Positions 48,371-57,024 of a stretch of DNA of 64,000 nt are shown piece after piece. The notes under the pieces were generated by a model, which was not told the origin of the DNA, did no database searches, and saw only the letters and a list, made by a program, of their open reading frames with translations. The stretch spans positions 2,482,501 to 2,546,500 of the forward strand of contig NZ_CP146100.1 of NCBI RefSeq assembly GCF_037023755.1, given 5' to 3'. Source of the DNA: Saccharopolyspora sp. SCSIO 74807. Its GTDB lineage: Bacteria; Actinomycetota; Actinomycetes; Mycobacteriales; Pseudonocardiaceae. How positions within the stretch are numbered: position 1 is the stretch's first letter; every line of letters starts with the position of its first letter. Both the position numbers and the translations under genes were made by a program.

Positions 48371-49693
48371 ATGGCTGGTAAATCCGAACCCACCCGGATT
48401 CTCATCCTCGGCGGCGGCTATGTCGGCATGTACACGGCGCTGCAGCTTCAGTCGAAGCTCGGGCGCCGGGAAGCTTCCGTCACCGTGGTCGACCCTCAGC
48501 CGCACATGACCTACCAGCCCTTCCTGCCGGAAGCGGCCGCGGGCTCGGTCGAGCCTCGCCACGTGGTAGCGCCACTGCGACGAGTCCTGAAGCGGTGCCA
48601 CGTGATCACCGCAGGCGTCACCGAGATCAACCACGCCGACAAGGCCGTGACGATCGAGAACCCGCAGACCGGTGCCGAAACGCTGCACTACGACCAGCTG
48701 GTCGTCGCGCTCGGCTCGGTGCCCCGGCTGTTGCCCATCCCCGGCCTGGCCGAGCAGGGCATCAGCCTGAAAACCGTCGGCGAAGCCATCTACCTGCGCA
48801 ACCACGTGCTGGCGAAGATGGACGCCGCGGCCAACACCTCCGACGAGGAGATGCGTTCCCGGCTGCTGACGTTCACGTTCGTCGGCGGCGGGTTCGCGGG
48901 CGCGGAAGCGCTCGCCGAGCTGGAGGACATGGCCCGGTACGCGACGCGCTACTACGAGAACATCTCGCGCGACGACATGCGGTGGATCCTCGTCGAAGCC
49001 GCAGGCCGGGTGATGCCCGAGGTCAGCGAGAAGATGGGCGTCTACGTCGTCAAGGCGCTGGAAGAGCGCGGCATCCAGGTCTACCTGAACACCTTCCTGA
49101 AGACCGTCGAGAACGGGCACGCGGTGCTGTCCGACGGCACCGAGTTCGACACCGACACGCTGGTGTGGAACGCGGGTGTGAAGGCGAACCCGGTGCTGAA
49201 GGACTCCGACCTGCCGCTGGACGAACGGGGTCGGGTCAAGGCGACCGCGCACCTGCAGGCGGAAGGACTGCCGGACGTGTGGGTCGCCGGTGACTGCTCG
49301 GCGGTGCCGGACCTGTCCAAGACCGACGACGACCCGTCCGCGACCTGCGCGCCGTCCGCGCAGCACGCGGTGCGCCAGGCCGATCAGCTCGGCAAGAACC
49401 TGCTGGCCAGCCTGCGCGGCAAGCGGACGAAGGAGTACCACCACAAGTACGCCGGTTCGGTCGCCGGGCTGGGGCTGTACAAGGGTGTGGCCGACGTCTA
49501 CGGCTTCAAGGCCAAGGGGTTCGTCGCGTGGTTCATGCACCGCACGTACCACGTGAGCCGGATGCCCACGTTCAACCGCAAGCTGCGGATCATCGTGGAC
49601 TGGACGCTGGCGTTCCTGTTCCGCAGGGAGGCCGTGTCGATGGGCCAGATCCAGGACCCGAAGGCCGATTTCGAGCGCGCCGCGGCGAGCTAA
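48371..49693 (+). CDS. ndh: Type II NADH dehydrogenase (NAD(P)/FAD-dependent oxidoreductase)
   Basis: The 440-residue flavoprotein oxidises NADH and reduces menaquinone without pumping protons. It shows the FAD dinucleotide fold (RILILGGGYVGMYTALQLQ), HMTYQPFLPEAAAGSVEPRH, YDQLVVALGS, the NADH fold (FTFVGGGFAGAEALAELEDM), WNAGVKANP, VWVAGDCSAVPDL with the FAD-binding Asp, and a C-terminal membrane-binding amphipathic part (GFVAWFMHRTYH, IVDWTLAFLFRRE). Length is typical of mycobacterial Ndh. The start ATG 48371 lacks a strong ribosome site. A hairpin lies 77 bp after the stop. Confidence 0.95.
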   Translation: MAGKSEPTRILILGGGYVGMYTALQLQSKLGRREASVTVVDPQPHMTYQPFLPEAAAGSVEPRHVVAPLRRVLKRCHVITAGVTEINHADKAVTIENPQTGAETLHYDQLVVALGSVPRLLPIPGLAEQGISLKTVGEAIYLRNHVLAKMDAAANTSDEEMRSRLLTFTFVGGGFAGAEALAELEDMARYATRYYENISRDDMRWILVEAAGRVMPEVSEKMGVYVVKALEERGIQVYLNTFLKTVENGHAVLSDGTEFDTDTLVWNAGVKANPVLKDSDLPLDERGRVKATAHLQAEGLPDVWVAGDCSAVPDLSKTDDDPSATCAPSAQHAVRQADQLGKNLLASLRGKRTKEYHHKYAGSVAGLGLYKGVADVYGFKAKGFVAWFMHRTYHVSRMPTFNRKLRIIVDWTLAFLFRREAVSMGQIQDPKADFERAAAS

Positions 49694-49769
49694 GTTACCG
49701 GCGAGTGTTCGCTGGGTAGCGGCATTGGCGCTCTCGTGATGGGACTGCTCCGCGCAGGCGATCAGGTGA

Positions 49770-49797
49770 CCCGCTACTCTTGACATTGAGTAGCGGG
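49770..49797. terminator. Perfect 10-bp stem-loop after ndh
   Basis: Arms CCCGCTACTC (49770-49779) and its exact complement (49788-49797) close an 8-base loop. It is 77 bp downstream of ndh and 37 bp before the next ATG, so it may terminate ndh transcripts or regulate the small ORF that follows. There is no T-run. Confidence 0.55.
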
Positions 49798-49833
49798 GAA
49801 CCGAAAACTGTACGGGCATCGTCACCTGAAAGG

Positions 49834-49983
49834 ATGCCGCGGTCCCGGAAGGGGTTGAAACCTTTGACGCTCCAGGAGCTTGCCGCTCTGCTGCGCAGCG
49901 GAGAGGTCCAGGACGGTCCGCTGGCCGACTTCGCGGCCGAATACCGCGCCGCGTCCGAGGTGTTCCGCAAGAAGGACGACTGA
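49834..49983 (+). CDS. Small hypothetical protein preceding ATP-grasp ligase (possible RiPP precursor)
   Basis: The 49-residue product is basic at the start (MPRSRKGLKPLTLQELAALL) and acidic towards the end, closing with ASEVFRKKDD. It has no membrane segment. Codon use is that of a real actinomycete gene. The frame is open back to a TTG at 49780 inside the hairpin, which is a less likely start. The ATP-grasp ligase follows after 69 bp with its own strong ribosome site. Because ligases of that type modify ribosomal peptides, this peptide is a candidate substrate, though it lacks the clustered Thr/Glu core of classic graspetides. Confidence 0.55.
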   Translation: MPRSRKGLKPLTLQELAALLRSGEVQDGPLADFAAEYRAASEVFRKKDD

Positions 49984-50052
49984 GTCCGGATGCCCGCCGC
50001 GCGGGCGCCGGGCGCACTCGCTGATTCGCGGTATCGCAGGAGGCTGGGGTTG

Positions 50053-51177
50053 ATGAGCGAGGGGGCGGACGATCTCGCGCGCCCCTTTCCGCCCGCGCAC
50101 GACTTCCGGCCGGGCCCGTTGCTGCTGCAGGGCCAGGACTACTTCTTCCGCTCCGACGACGCGAGCCTCGACTTCCAGGAGCGGATGCACCGCGCCGACC
50201 TCGTCGACGAGGGCGACGGCGACCCCACCCCGTGCGTGCTGGTGCTGGCGCGCGCGGCGGACATGGAGATGAACGAGCTGTCGCTGGCGCTGGCCGAACG
50301 GGACATCCGGATGGTGCGGATCGACGCGGACCGGTGCCTGGAGGTCGCGCTCACCGTCTACACCGACAACCCGCTGATCGAGTTCGAGCGCTGGCTGCTG
50401 CGCCCGATCCTGGTGTGGCGCAGGCACTTCGACATCACCGCGCTGCCGGTCGACCCGACCACCGTGCACGGCGCCTACGTCCGCGAGCAGTGGCGCGCGG
50501 TGTCCGGCTGGTTGTCCGGGCGCACCGACTGGGAGCAGATCAACCCGGTGCGCTCCAGCTCGCACCTGGACCGGCTGACGCAGCTGCGGGACGCGGCGGC
50601 GTTCGGCTTGCGGGTGCCGCGGACGACCGTGACGACGCTGCCCGGCCGCAACCGGCCCGGCGGGGACAACTGCATCGTCAAAACCGCCGGGCATCACCTG
50701 CTGGAGCCGGAACCCGGTGCGTTGCGCGGGCTTTTCCCGCGACCGCTGGACATCCGCCGCTCCACCGAGGGGCGCGAACCCGCGCCGGTGCTGGTCCAGC
50801 AGTACCTCGAGGCGGACCACGAGATCCGCGCGTTCGTCGTCGGCGAGCGGGTGATCGCCTACCGGGTGGACAAGCTCGATCCCGCGCAGCTGTGGGTCGA
50901 TCCGGATTCCGTGGTGGTGGAGCGGGTCGAGCTGCCCAGCGATCTGATCACCAAGCTGCTGGCGCTGTGCCGCTACTGGCGGCTGGACGTGGCCGCGGTC
51001 GACTTGCTCGCGGTGCGCGGTGAGCACGTGTTCCTGGAGGTCAACGTCAACTGCGACTGGCGCTGGTTCGAGCACCGGGCGCAGGACGGGTCGGTCTCCG
51101 CGGCGGTGCACTCGTGGGTCGCCGAGCGGTTCGAGCACCTCTCCGCCGCGGCACCGTTACCGGGGTGGAGCCGGTGA
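50053..51177 (+). CDS. ATP-grasp ligase of the graspetide-maturase (MvdD/TgnB-like) type
   Basis: The 374-residue protein resembles ATP-grasp peptide maturases: an N-terminal preATP-grasp part (PCVLVLARAADMEMNELSLA, VRIDADRC), then WEQINPVRSSSHLDRLTQLRDAAAFGLRVPRT, the ATP-binding lysine strand CIVKTAGHH, QQYLEADHEIRAFVVGERVI, and the metal-binding end FLEVNVNCDWRWFE. Such enzymes link Asp/Glu side chains of a peptide to Thr, Ser or Lys, forming ester or amide rings. AGGAGG lies nine bases before ATG 50053. The upstream 49-residue ORF is the only nearby candidate substrate; no acetyltransferase or exporter is adjacent. Confidence 0.85.
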   Translation: MSEGADDLARPFPPAHDFRPGPLLLQGQDYFFRSDDASLDFQERMHRADLVDEGDGDPTPCVLVLARAADMEMNELSLALAERDIRMVRIDADRCLEVALTVYTDNPLIEFERWLLRPILVWRRHFDITALPVDPTTVHGAYVREQWRAVSGWLSGRTDWEQINPVRSSSHLDRLTQLRDAAAFGLRVPRTTVTTLPGRNRPGGDNCIVKTAGHHLLEPEPGALRGLFPRPLDIRRSTEGREPAPVLVQQYLEADHEIRAFVVGERVIAYRVDKLDPAQLWVDPDSVVVERVELPSDLITKLLALCRYWRLDVAAVDLLAVRGEHVFLEVNVNCDWRWFEHRAQDGSVSAAVHSWVAERFEHLSAAAPLPGWSR

Positions 51178-51316
51178 GCCCACCCGCCCGTCGCGCGTTG
51201 ATCGTGCAGCCACCGGTTGCTCTGCACGGCGGTTTTCGATCAGCCGGAACCGCGGGCACGCTCGATGCGTCCCACCCGGCGGCCCCGCCGTTCACCTGAC
51301 GGCAGCGCGCGGCCGA

Positions 51317-51390
51317 GCCCCCGTAGCCCAATTGGCAGAGGCAGACGACTTAAACTCGTCCGAGTGTCGGTTCGACCCCGACCGGGGGCA
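51317..51390 (+). tRNA. tRNA with anticodon UAA (Leu), short variable loop
   Basis: The 74-nt sequence folds into a full cloverleaf: acceptor GCCCCCG/CGGGGGC with discriminator A, short D stem GCC/GGC with the AATTGGCAGA loop, anticodon stem GACGA/TCGTC around CTTAAAC (anticodon UAA, reading UUA), a 5-base variable loop CGAGT and T arm GTCGG-TTCGACC-CCGAC. Leucine tRNAs normally carry a long variable arm; this one does not, so its charging identity is inferred only from the anticodon. Confidence 0.85.
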
Positions 51391-51475
51391 CCCTCCCTGT
51401 CCCGCAGGCGCGCGGAATTCGCATCGTTCCCGCTGCGCAGCGGGGATCACCAAGGCGCCGGACGCCGGATTCCGC

Positions 51476-52498
51476 TCAGCGGGGCCAGATCCGGGTAGGG
51501 GTGGCGGCGCACTGGACGTCGAAGATCACTTCCTCGTCCTCGTCGGTTTTGGTGGAGCAGATGAGCACGTCGATCGACTCGGTGTCTCCGGGCACGGTGT
51601 ATCTCGCGACGCCGATGCCCGTGTCCCCGTCGATCGGCTCCGCGCTTCCCTCGCCCCCGCCGTTGTGGAAGGACCGGTGCGTGACCGAACCGCCGGGTTG
51701 CCGGGCATCGACGTAGAGCCGGGTGCCGAGGTAGTTCGCGACGTTGTCGAAGACGTCCCCGGACACTTCCAGCTCGCCGTCCGTGGTGCGGGTGATGGTG
51801 CCTTCGGCGTAGGCGCCGTCGACGTTCTCACTGGTCGACCAGCCGGCCGCCGGGCCGCGCTGGACCAGCAGCGCGATGGCCCCGATGATCAACCCGAGCA
51901 GGAACGCACCGAGCGGGCGCATCGTGCGGCGTGCGGACGCGGCCCGTCGCCCCGGGCTGCGGGTGAGGATGACGGCGGCGAACAGCCCGGTGGCCGGCAC
52001 GGGCAGGATGCGGGTGACCAGCAGGCCGAAGCCGTCGGCCGGGATGTTCACGAACAGGTAGCCGACGAGGACCAGCGGCAGCACCGTCGCGGCGCGCAAG
52101 ATCGAGCGCTTCGGCGTCTTCGGCACCGACTCCGGCCGGGCCGGGACTTGCCGGTGGTCGGTGAGCGCCTCGGCGACCATGCCCAGCACGACGATGGCGC
52201 CCATCAGCACCAGGCCGACGAGTCGCCAGCCGTGCGAACCGGCGGCATCTGAATAGATCAGCAGCAGCGTGGCCAGCAGCAATGTCGCACTCAGCGGAAT
52301 CAGGGCCTGCTCCCGCGGGCGCGCGGCCGGTTCCTCGTGGAGGGCGATGACCGGATCCTCGTCCGGCAGCGGGATGCGGGGCTGGCTCGCGGCTTTGACC
52401 CTGCGGAACTGTCGGATGGACAACAGCAACGACGCGATGCCGATGAACGCCGAAACGACCGACGCAATCTTGTCCCAGGCGTCGAGCAGGTCTGACAT
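51476..52498 (-). CDS. Hypothetical multi-span membrane protein
   Basis: The 340-residue protein has an N-terminal hydrophobic segment (IASVVSAFIGIASLLLSI), a polar stretch, about five further membrane segments (for example LIPLSATLLLATLLLIY, LVGLVLMGAIVVLGMV, VLPLVLVGYLFVNI, LGAFLLGLIIGAIALLV) and an extracytoplasmic C-terminal beta-rich domain of about 115 residues (VDGAYAEGTITRTTDGELEVSG-type). I do not recognise a family. ATG 52498. It is divergent from the WD40 STAND gene over 452 bp. Confidence 0.75.
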   Translation of the reverse strand: MSDLLDAWDKIASVVSAFIGIASLLLSIRQFRRVKAASQPRIPLPDEDPVIALHEEPAARPREQALIPLSATLLLATLLLIYSDAAGSHGWRLVGLVLMGAIVVLGMVAEALTDHRQVPARPESVPKTPKRSILRAATVLPLVLVGYLFVNIPADGFGLLVTRILPVPATGLFAAVILTRSPGRRAASARRTMRPLGAFLLGLIIGAIALLVQRGPAAGWSTSENVDGAYAEGTITRTTDGELEVSGDVFDNVANYLGTRLYVDARQPGGSVTHRSFHNGGGEGSAEPIDGDTGIGVARYTVPGDTESIDVLICSTKTDEDEEVIFDVQCAATPTRIWPR

Positions 52499-52950
52499 TC
52501 GATCAAGTTTGGCGGATCGATCACGCGGTGTGATCCGCCGTAAGCCTGGTGATTAGATGCCGATCGCGGGGCTCGGCCGCGCGGAACCGATCCGTTTCCG
52601 ACCAACGCCACGGTGCGGGTGCGATCCGCGTAGTCTCGTGATCGCCGGAAGTCGGCGCGCGTGCCCGCTCGGGGCGGACCGGCGCCGGGCGCCCGGCGAG
52701 GCCACGTGGTGTGGCGTGCCGCTGACGAAACCCCCAGTCACGTCAGCGGCACACCGCCCGCCAGCCGGCTGCTGCCCGGAGTCACCGCGGAGGAATGTGC
52801 GCCTGGCTCCTCCCGGCGCAGCCCGTGTGCGAAAGCATGGCAGTCATCGGCGCCCGGTTGGGTCTGCCCGGCACCGGTGAACGCGGAAATGCCTGCGCAA
52901 CATGGCGCATCGGATTTTCCGGTCCGGATCCGGACCGGAGGAGGACGGAG
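52499..52950. promoter_or_regulatory. 452-bp divergent control region
   Basis: This region lies between the membrane-protein gene (-) and the STAND/WD40 gene (+). The WD40 frame stays open back to 52795, but the conserved protein starts at 52951 where the ribosome site is. Apart from the palindrome at 52918-52939 no feature stands out. Confidence 0.5.
52918..52939. promoter_or_regulatory. Perfect 22-bp palindrome abutting the ribosome site of the STAND/WD40 gene
   Basis: Half-site TCCGGTCCGGA is followed directly by its inverse complement. Its last three bases are part of the GGAGGAGG ribosome site (52937-52944), and the ATG is 11 bp further. It can act as a protein-binding operator in DNA or as a hairpin covering the ribosome site in RNA. 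Confidence 0.75.
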
Positions 52951-55900
52951 ATGACGGACCGGCGGACGGGTTCTTCGGCATCGGGTGCGGGATCGCGAGC
53001 GCTGTTCGCGGAACGGTTCGCGCTGCTTTACGTAACCGCCGGTGATCCGCCGTTGAAGCGGGTCGCCGAAGCCGTCGAACGCACCCGCAAGCTGGACGAG
53101 CGGGGCCGCCCGATCCGCGCGATGGCGCAGCGGATCAGCGACTGGCGCCGCGGCCGCAACGTGCCCGCCCGGTTCGCCGCATTGTCGGTCGTGCTGGAGA
53201 TCCTGATCGGCGAAGCCCGCAAGCAGCGGGCGCAGCCGCCGGTGGCGGGCCTCTACGACGTGCAGGCGTGGCGGCGGCTCTGGGAAGAGGCGCTGGCCAC
53301 CCCCACCTCGTCCGAGCCGTCCGCGGACCAGCCGCCCGCGGACGAGGCACCGAGCTCCGCCGAGCCGCCCGCGGAAGACTCCGGGCTGTGCCCGTACCGC
53401 GGGCTGGCCGCCTTCCAGGAGGCCGACTCCGCGTGGTTCTTCGGCCGCGAGCGCAGCACCGGAACGCTGGTCGACCGGCTCGGGATGGCCGCCGAGGAAG
53501 GCGGCATCACCATGCTCGTCGGCGCCTCCGGGGCGGGGAAGTCGTCGTTGCTGCGCGCCGGGCTGATCCCGGCGATCGCCGCGGGCGCGCTGCCGGAGCA
53601 GGGCTCGGCGTCCTGGCCGGTGCGCACCGTGACACCGGGCGACGATCCGCTGAAAGTGCTGATCAGCCTGGTTCCGGAGCTGGGTGCGCTGCTGGGGGAA
53701 GTCGAGCAGGTGCCGGCGGGCGCCGACGAGGAGTTCCGCTTCGCCGAGGCGGTCCGCGACGCCGTGTCCGGACACCTGCGCGCCCAGCAGGGCGACGAGG
53801 CGCGGCTCGTGCTGGTCGTGGACCAGTTCGAGGAAACCTTCACGATGTGCCCGGACGACGCCACCCGAGCGTTGTTCGTGCAGGCCCTGCACGCCATGTG
53901 CACCACCGGGAACGCGCCGGGCCTGGTGGTGCTCGGACTGCGCGCGGACTTCTACGGGCGGTGCCTGGACTTCCCGGAGCTGGCCGAGGCGCTGCAGAAC
54001 CGGCAGATGGTGCTCAGCGCGATGACGCTGGCCGAGTTGCGCAAAGCGATCACCGGTCCGGCCAAGGCCACCGGGCTGCAGATCGAGTCCGGCCTGGTGG
54101 ACGTGCTGCTGCGGGACCTGGGGGCGGGCATCGGCCGTTCCTACGGCAAGCCGGGGCAGCGGGCCTACGACGCGGGTGCGCTGCCGCTGCTTTCGCACGC
54201 GCTGCTGGTGACCTGGCAGCGCAGGCAGAGCGGCCGGCTCACGATCGCCGGCTACCGCGCGGCGGGCGGCATCCAGACCGCGGTGGCGGGCAGCGCCGAA
54301 CGCGCCTGGGCCGAGCTGGACGAAAGCGGGCAGACCGCCGCTCGGCAAGTGCTGCTGCGGCTGGTGCACGTCGGCGACGACACCCAGGACACCCGCCGGC
54401 GCGCCACCCGCCAGGAGATCATCGACCGCGCCGAGCACCGCGAGGCCGCGCGGCGCGCGCTGGACGTGCTGGCTTCGGCGCGGCTGGTGACGTTGGAGTC
54501 CGAAGCCGTCGAGATCAGCCACGAGGCGCTGCTGTACGCCTGGCCGCGGTTACGCGGGTGGATCGACCAGGACCGCGCGGGCAACCTCGCGCGGCAACGG
54601 CTGGAACGGGACGCCGAAGCCTGGTACGCGGAGAACCAGGACCCCTCGCTGCTCTACCGCGGCGCGCGGCTGAAGACCGCGCGGAGCTGGGCGCAGCAGG
54701 AGCCGGGCGCGGAGCTGAGCACGGCAGGCCGCGAGTTCCTCGAAGCCTCGCTGCGGCACCGCCGCCGGGCCGGCTGGTCCCGCCGCACGGGTGTCGCCGC
54801 GGTGTGCCTGTTCGCGGTGATCGCCGCCGTCGCCGGGATGCTGGCGGTGCAGCAACGCTACGACGCCCGGTTCCGCCAGGTGCTCGCGCAGGCCGACCAG
54901 GTGCAGGCCACCGATCCGTCCGCGGCGGCCCGGCTGAACCTGCTGGCCAAGCGGATGCGCCCGGACGATCCCGACGTGCACACCAGGCTGCTGTCCACCC
55001 AGAGCACCCCGCTGGCCACCCCGATGACCGGCCACCACGGCGCCGTGTACCTGACCACGTTCAGCCCGGACGGGAAAACCTTGGTCACCGCCGGCTACGA
55101 CCGCACCGTGCGGTTGTGGGACGTGTCCGATCGAGGTGCGCCGAAACCGCTCGGGCCGCCGCTGACCGGGTTCGGCAGCTGGGCGACCTCGGCGGTGTTC
55201 AGCCCCGACGGCCGGACGCTGGCCGCCGCGGCCGACGACGGCCTGGTGCGGCTCTACGACGTTGCCGACCCGGCGCACCCGCGTCCGCTGGGCCCGCCCA
55301 TCACCGGCGGCGACGGCACGGTCTACCTGCTCACGTTCAGCCCGGACGGGCGCACGTTGGCGACCGCGAACGAGAACTCGACGGCGCGGCTGTGGAACGT
55401 CTCCGACCCGGCGCGCCCGGCCGAGCTCGGTGAGCCGCTGCGCGGGCACACCGCGCGGGTCCGGACGCTGGACTTCAGCCCGGACGGGCGCACGCTGGCC
55501 ACCGGTGGCGACGACTCGACCGTGCGGCTGTGGAACGTCGCGGACCCGGCCCGCGCGTCTCCGGTCGGCCCGGTGCTGCGCGGGCACGCCGGAGGGTTGC
55601 ACTCGGTGGCGTTCAGCCCGGACGGCAGCAAGCTGGCCTCCGGCAGCGTGGACAAGACGATCCGGCTCTGGGACACCCGGGACCCGGCCGGGGCGGGATC
55701 GCTCGGGCCGGTGCTGACCGGGCACGCGGCCCCGGTGTGGTCGGTGAAGTTCAGCCCGGACGGCAACAAGCTCGCCTCCAGCAGCGAGGACAGCACGGCC
55801 CGGCTGTGGAACATCAGCGATCCGCGCAACCCCGCCCAGCTCGGGCAGAACCTCGCCGCAGGCAGCAGCACCGTCTACGCGGTCGGGTTCAGCCCGGACG

Positions 55901-57015
55901 GGCGCACGCTGGCCACCGGCAGCGACGACGGCGTCGTCCGGTTGTGGTCGCTGCCCGAGCGCGTCCTGTCCGGGCACGCCGCGGCGGTCAACTCGGCGGA
56001 GTTCAGCCCGGACGGGCGGACCATGGTCAACGCGGCCGAAGACCGCACGCTGCAGGTGTGGGACACCACCGACCCGCTGCACCCGCGGCAGCTGCGGCCG
56101 CCGCTGCAGGTGCACGACGGTCAGCCCAGCTCGGTGTACCTGGATTTCAGCCCGGACGGCCGGACGCTGGCCACCGGCGGCGGTGACGGCCAGGTCCGGT
56201 TGTGGGACTTCAGCGACCCGGCGCGTCCGAAGCCGTTGGGCGCGCCGCTGGCCGTGGACACCCGCTACGTCGGCGACGTCGCGTTCAGCCCGGACGGCAC
56301 CGTCCTCGCCGCAGGCGACACCGACACCACCGTGCAGCTGTGGGACGTGCGGGATCCGCTGCACCCGAAGCGGCTCGGCACGCCGCTGTCCGGGCACACC
56401 GGTTTCCTGAACCTGATCGCCTACAGCCCGGACGGGCGCACCTTGGCGACCGCGGGCGACGACGGCACGCTGCGGCTGTGGGACGTGCACGACCCGGCGC
56501 GCGCACACCTGCTCGGGCCGCCGCTGACCGCGCACGGCTCGGCGGTGAAAGCCGTGGCGTTCAGCCCGGACGGCAAGACGATGGTCAGCGCGGGCAGCGA
56601 CAAGGTCGCCCGGCTCTGGGACATCACCGACCCGGCGGCACCGAAACCCGTGGGCGGGCCGTTGGCCGGGCACTCCCAGTCGGTGATCTCGGTGGCGTTC
56701 AGCCCGGACGGGCGCACGTTGGCGACCGGCAGCGTGGACCGCTCCGTGCGGCTGTGGGACGTGTCGGACCGGGACGAGCCGCGGGCCATCGGGCAGAGCC
56801 TGTCCGAGCACGGGGCCGCGGTGAACGCGGTCGGGTTCAGCCCGGACGGGAACGTGCTGGTCTCCACCAGCGAGGACAACACCGTGCGGCTGTGGGACCT
56901 CGACGTGGAACACGCGATCCGGCGCATCTGCGAGTCGACAAGCGGGGTGCTGCCGAAGCCGCAGTGGGAGCGGACCATCCCGCAGGTCGCCTACCGGGAC
57001 GTGTGCTCGTCCTGA
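52951..57015 (+). CDS. nSTAND1 NTPase with 14 WD40 repeats
   Basis: The 1354-residue protein has a helical N-terminal domain with DWRRGRNVPARFAALS (HTH-like, as in related STAND proteins), a linker, and the conserved CPYRGLAAFQEADSAWFFGR entry. The nSTAND NTPase follows: Walker A GASGAGKSS near residue 191, Walker B LVLVVDQFEE near 291, arginine-rich VLGLRADFYGR. A helical region leads to one membrane segment (VAAVCLFAVIAAVAGMLAV, about 613-635). Fourteen WD40 repeats, each with FSPDG...RLWD-type ends, fill residues 695-1335: two seven-bladed propellers. STAND proteins are ligand-triggered oligomerising switches; the ligand is unknown. Confidence 0.93.
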   Translation: MTDRRTGSSASGAGSRALFAERFALLYVTAGDPPLKRVAEAVERTRKLDERGRPIRAMAQRISDWRRGRNVPARFAALSVVLEILIGEARKQRAQPPVAGLYDVQAWRRLWEEALATPTSSEPSADQPPADEAPSSAEPPAEDSGLCPYRGLAAFQEADSAWFFGRERSTGTLVDRLGMAAEEGGITMLVGASGAGKSSLLRAGLIPAIAAGALPEQGSASWPVRTVTPGDDPLKVLISLVPELGALLGEVEQVPAGADEEFRFAEAVRDAVSGHLRAQQGDEARLVLVVDQFEETFTMCPDDATRALFVQALHAMCTTGNAPGLVVLGLRADFYGRCLDFPELAEALQNRQMVLSAMTLAELRKAITGPAKATGLQIESGLVDVLLRDLGAGIGRSYGKPGQRAYDAGALPLLSHALLVTWQRRQSGRLTIAGYRAAGGIQTAVAGSAERAWAELDESGQTAARQVLLRLVHVGDDTQDTRRRATRQEIIDRAEHREAARRALDVLASARLVTLESEAVEISHEALLYAWPRLRGWIDQDRAGNLARQRLERDAEAWYAENQDPSLLYRGARLKTARSWAQQEPGAELSTAGREFLEASLRHRRRAGWSRRTGVAAVCLFAVIAAVAGMLAVQQRYDARFRQVLAQADQVQATDPSAAARLNLLAKRMRPDDPDVHTRLLSTQSTPLATPMTGHHGAVYLTTFSPDGKTLVTAGYDRTVRLWDVSDRGAPKPLGPPLTGFGSWATSAVFSPDGRTLAAAADDGLVRLYDVADPAHPRPLGPPITGGDGTVYLLTFSPDGRTLATANENSTARLWNVSDPARPAELGEPLRGHTARVRTLDFSPDGRTLATGGDDSTVRLWNVADPARASPVGPVLRGHAGGLHSVAFSPDGSKLASGSVDKTIRLWDTRDPAGAGSLGPVLTGHAAPVWSVKFSPDGNKLASSSEDSTARLWNISDPRNPAQLGQNLAAGSSTVYAVGFSPDGRTLATGSDDGVVRLWSLPERVLSGHAAAVNSAEFSPDGRTMVNAAEDRTLQVWDTTDPLHPRQLRPPLQVHDGQPSSVYLDFSPDGRTLATGGGDGQVRLWDFSDPARPKPLGAPLAVDTRYVGDVAFSPDGTVLAAGDTDTTVQLWDVRDPLHPKRLGTPLSGHTGFLNLIAYSPDGRTLATAGDDGTLRLWDVHDPARAHLLGPPLTAHGSAVKAVAFSPDGKTMVSAGSDKVARLWDITDPAAPKPVGGPLAGHSQSVISVAFSPDGRTLATGSVDRSVRLWDVSDRDEPRAIGQSLSEHGAAVNAVGFSPDGNVLVSTSEDNTVRLWDLDVEHAIRRICESTSGVLPKPQWERTIPQVAYRDVCSS

Positions 57016-57024
57016 CCGCGGCCG

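Noticed and set aside
49780-49833. TTG start giving a 67-residue version of the peptide before the ATP-grasp gene
   Set aside because: The TTG lies inside a stem-loop and lacks a ribosome site; the extra residues look non-coding.
51317-51475. tRNA-Leu(UAA) as an integration site of a genomic island
   Set aside because: No integrase, no duplicated tRNA 3' end and no composition change beside it.
55040-56900. Regularly spaced DNA repeats that could look like a CRISPR array
   Set aside because: They are the coding repeats of the WD40 propellers, with unit length of about 105-135 bp, continuous open frame and conserved FSPDG codons.
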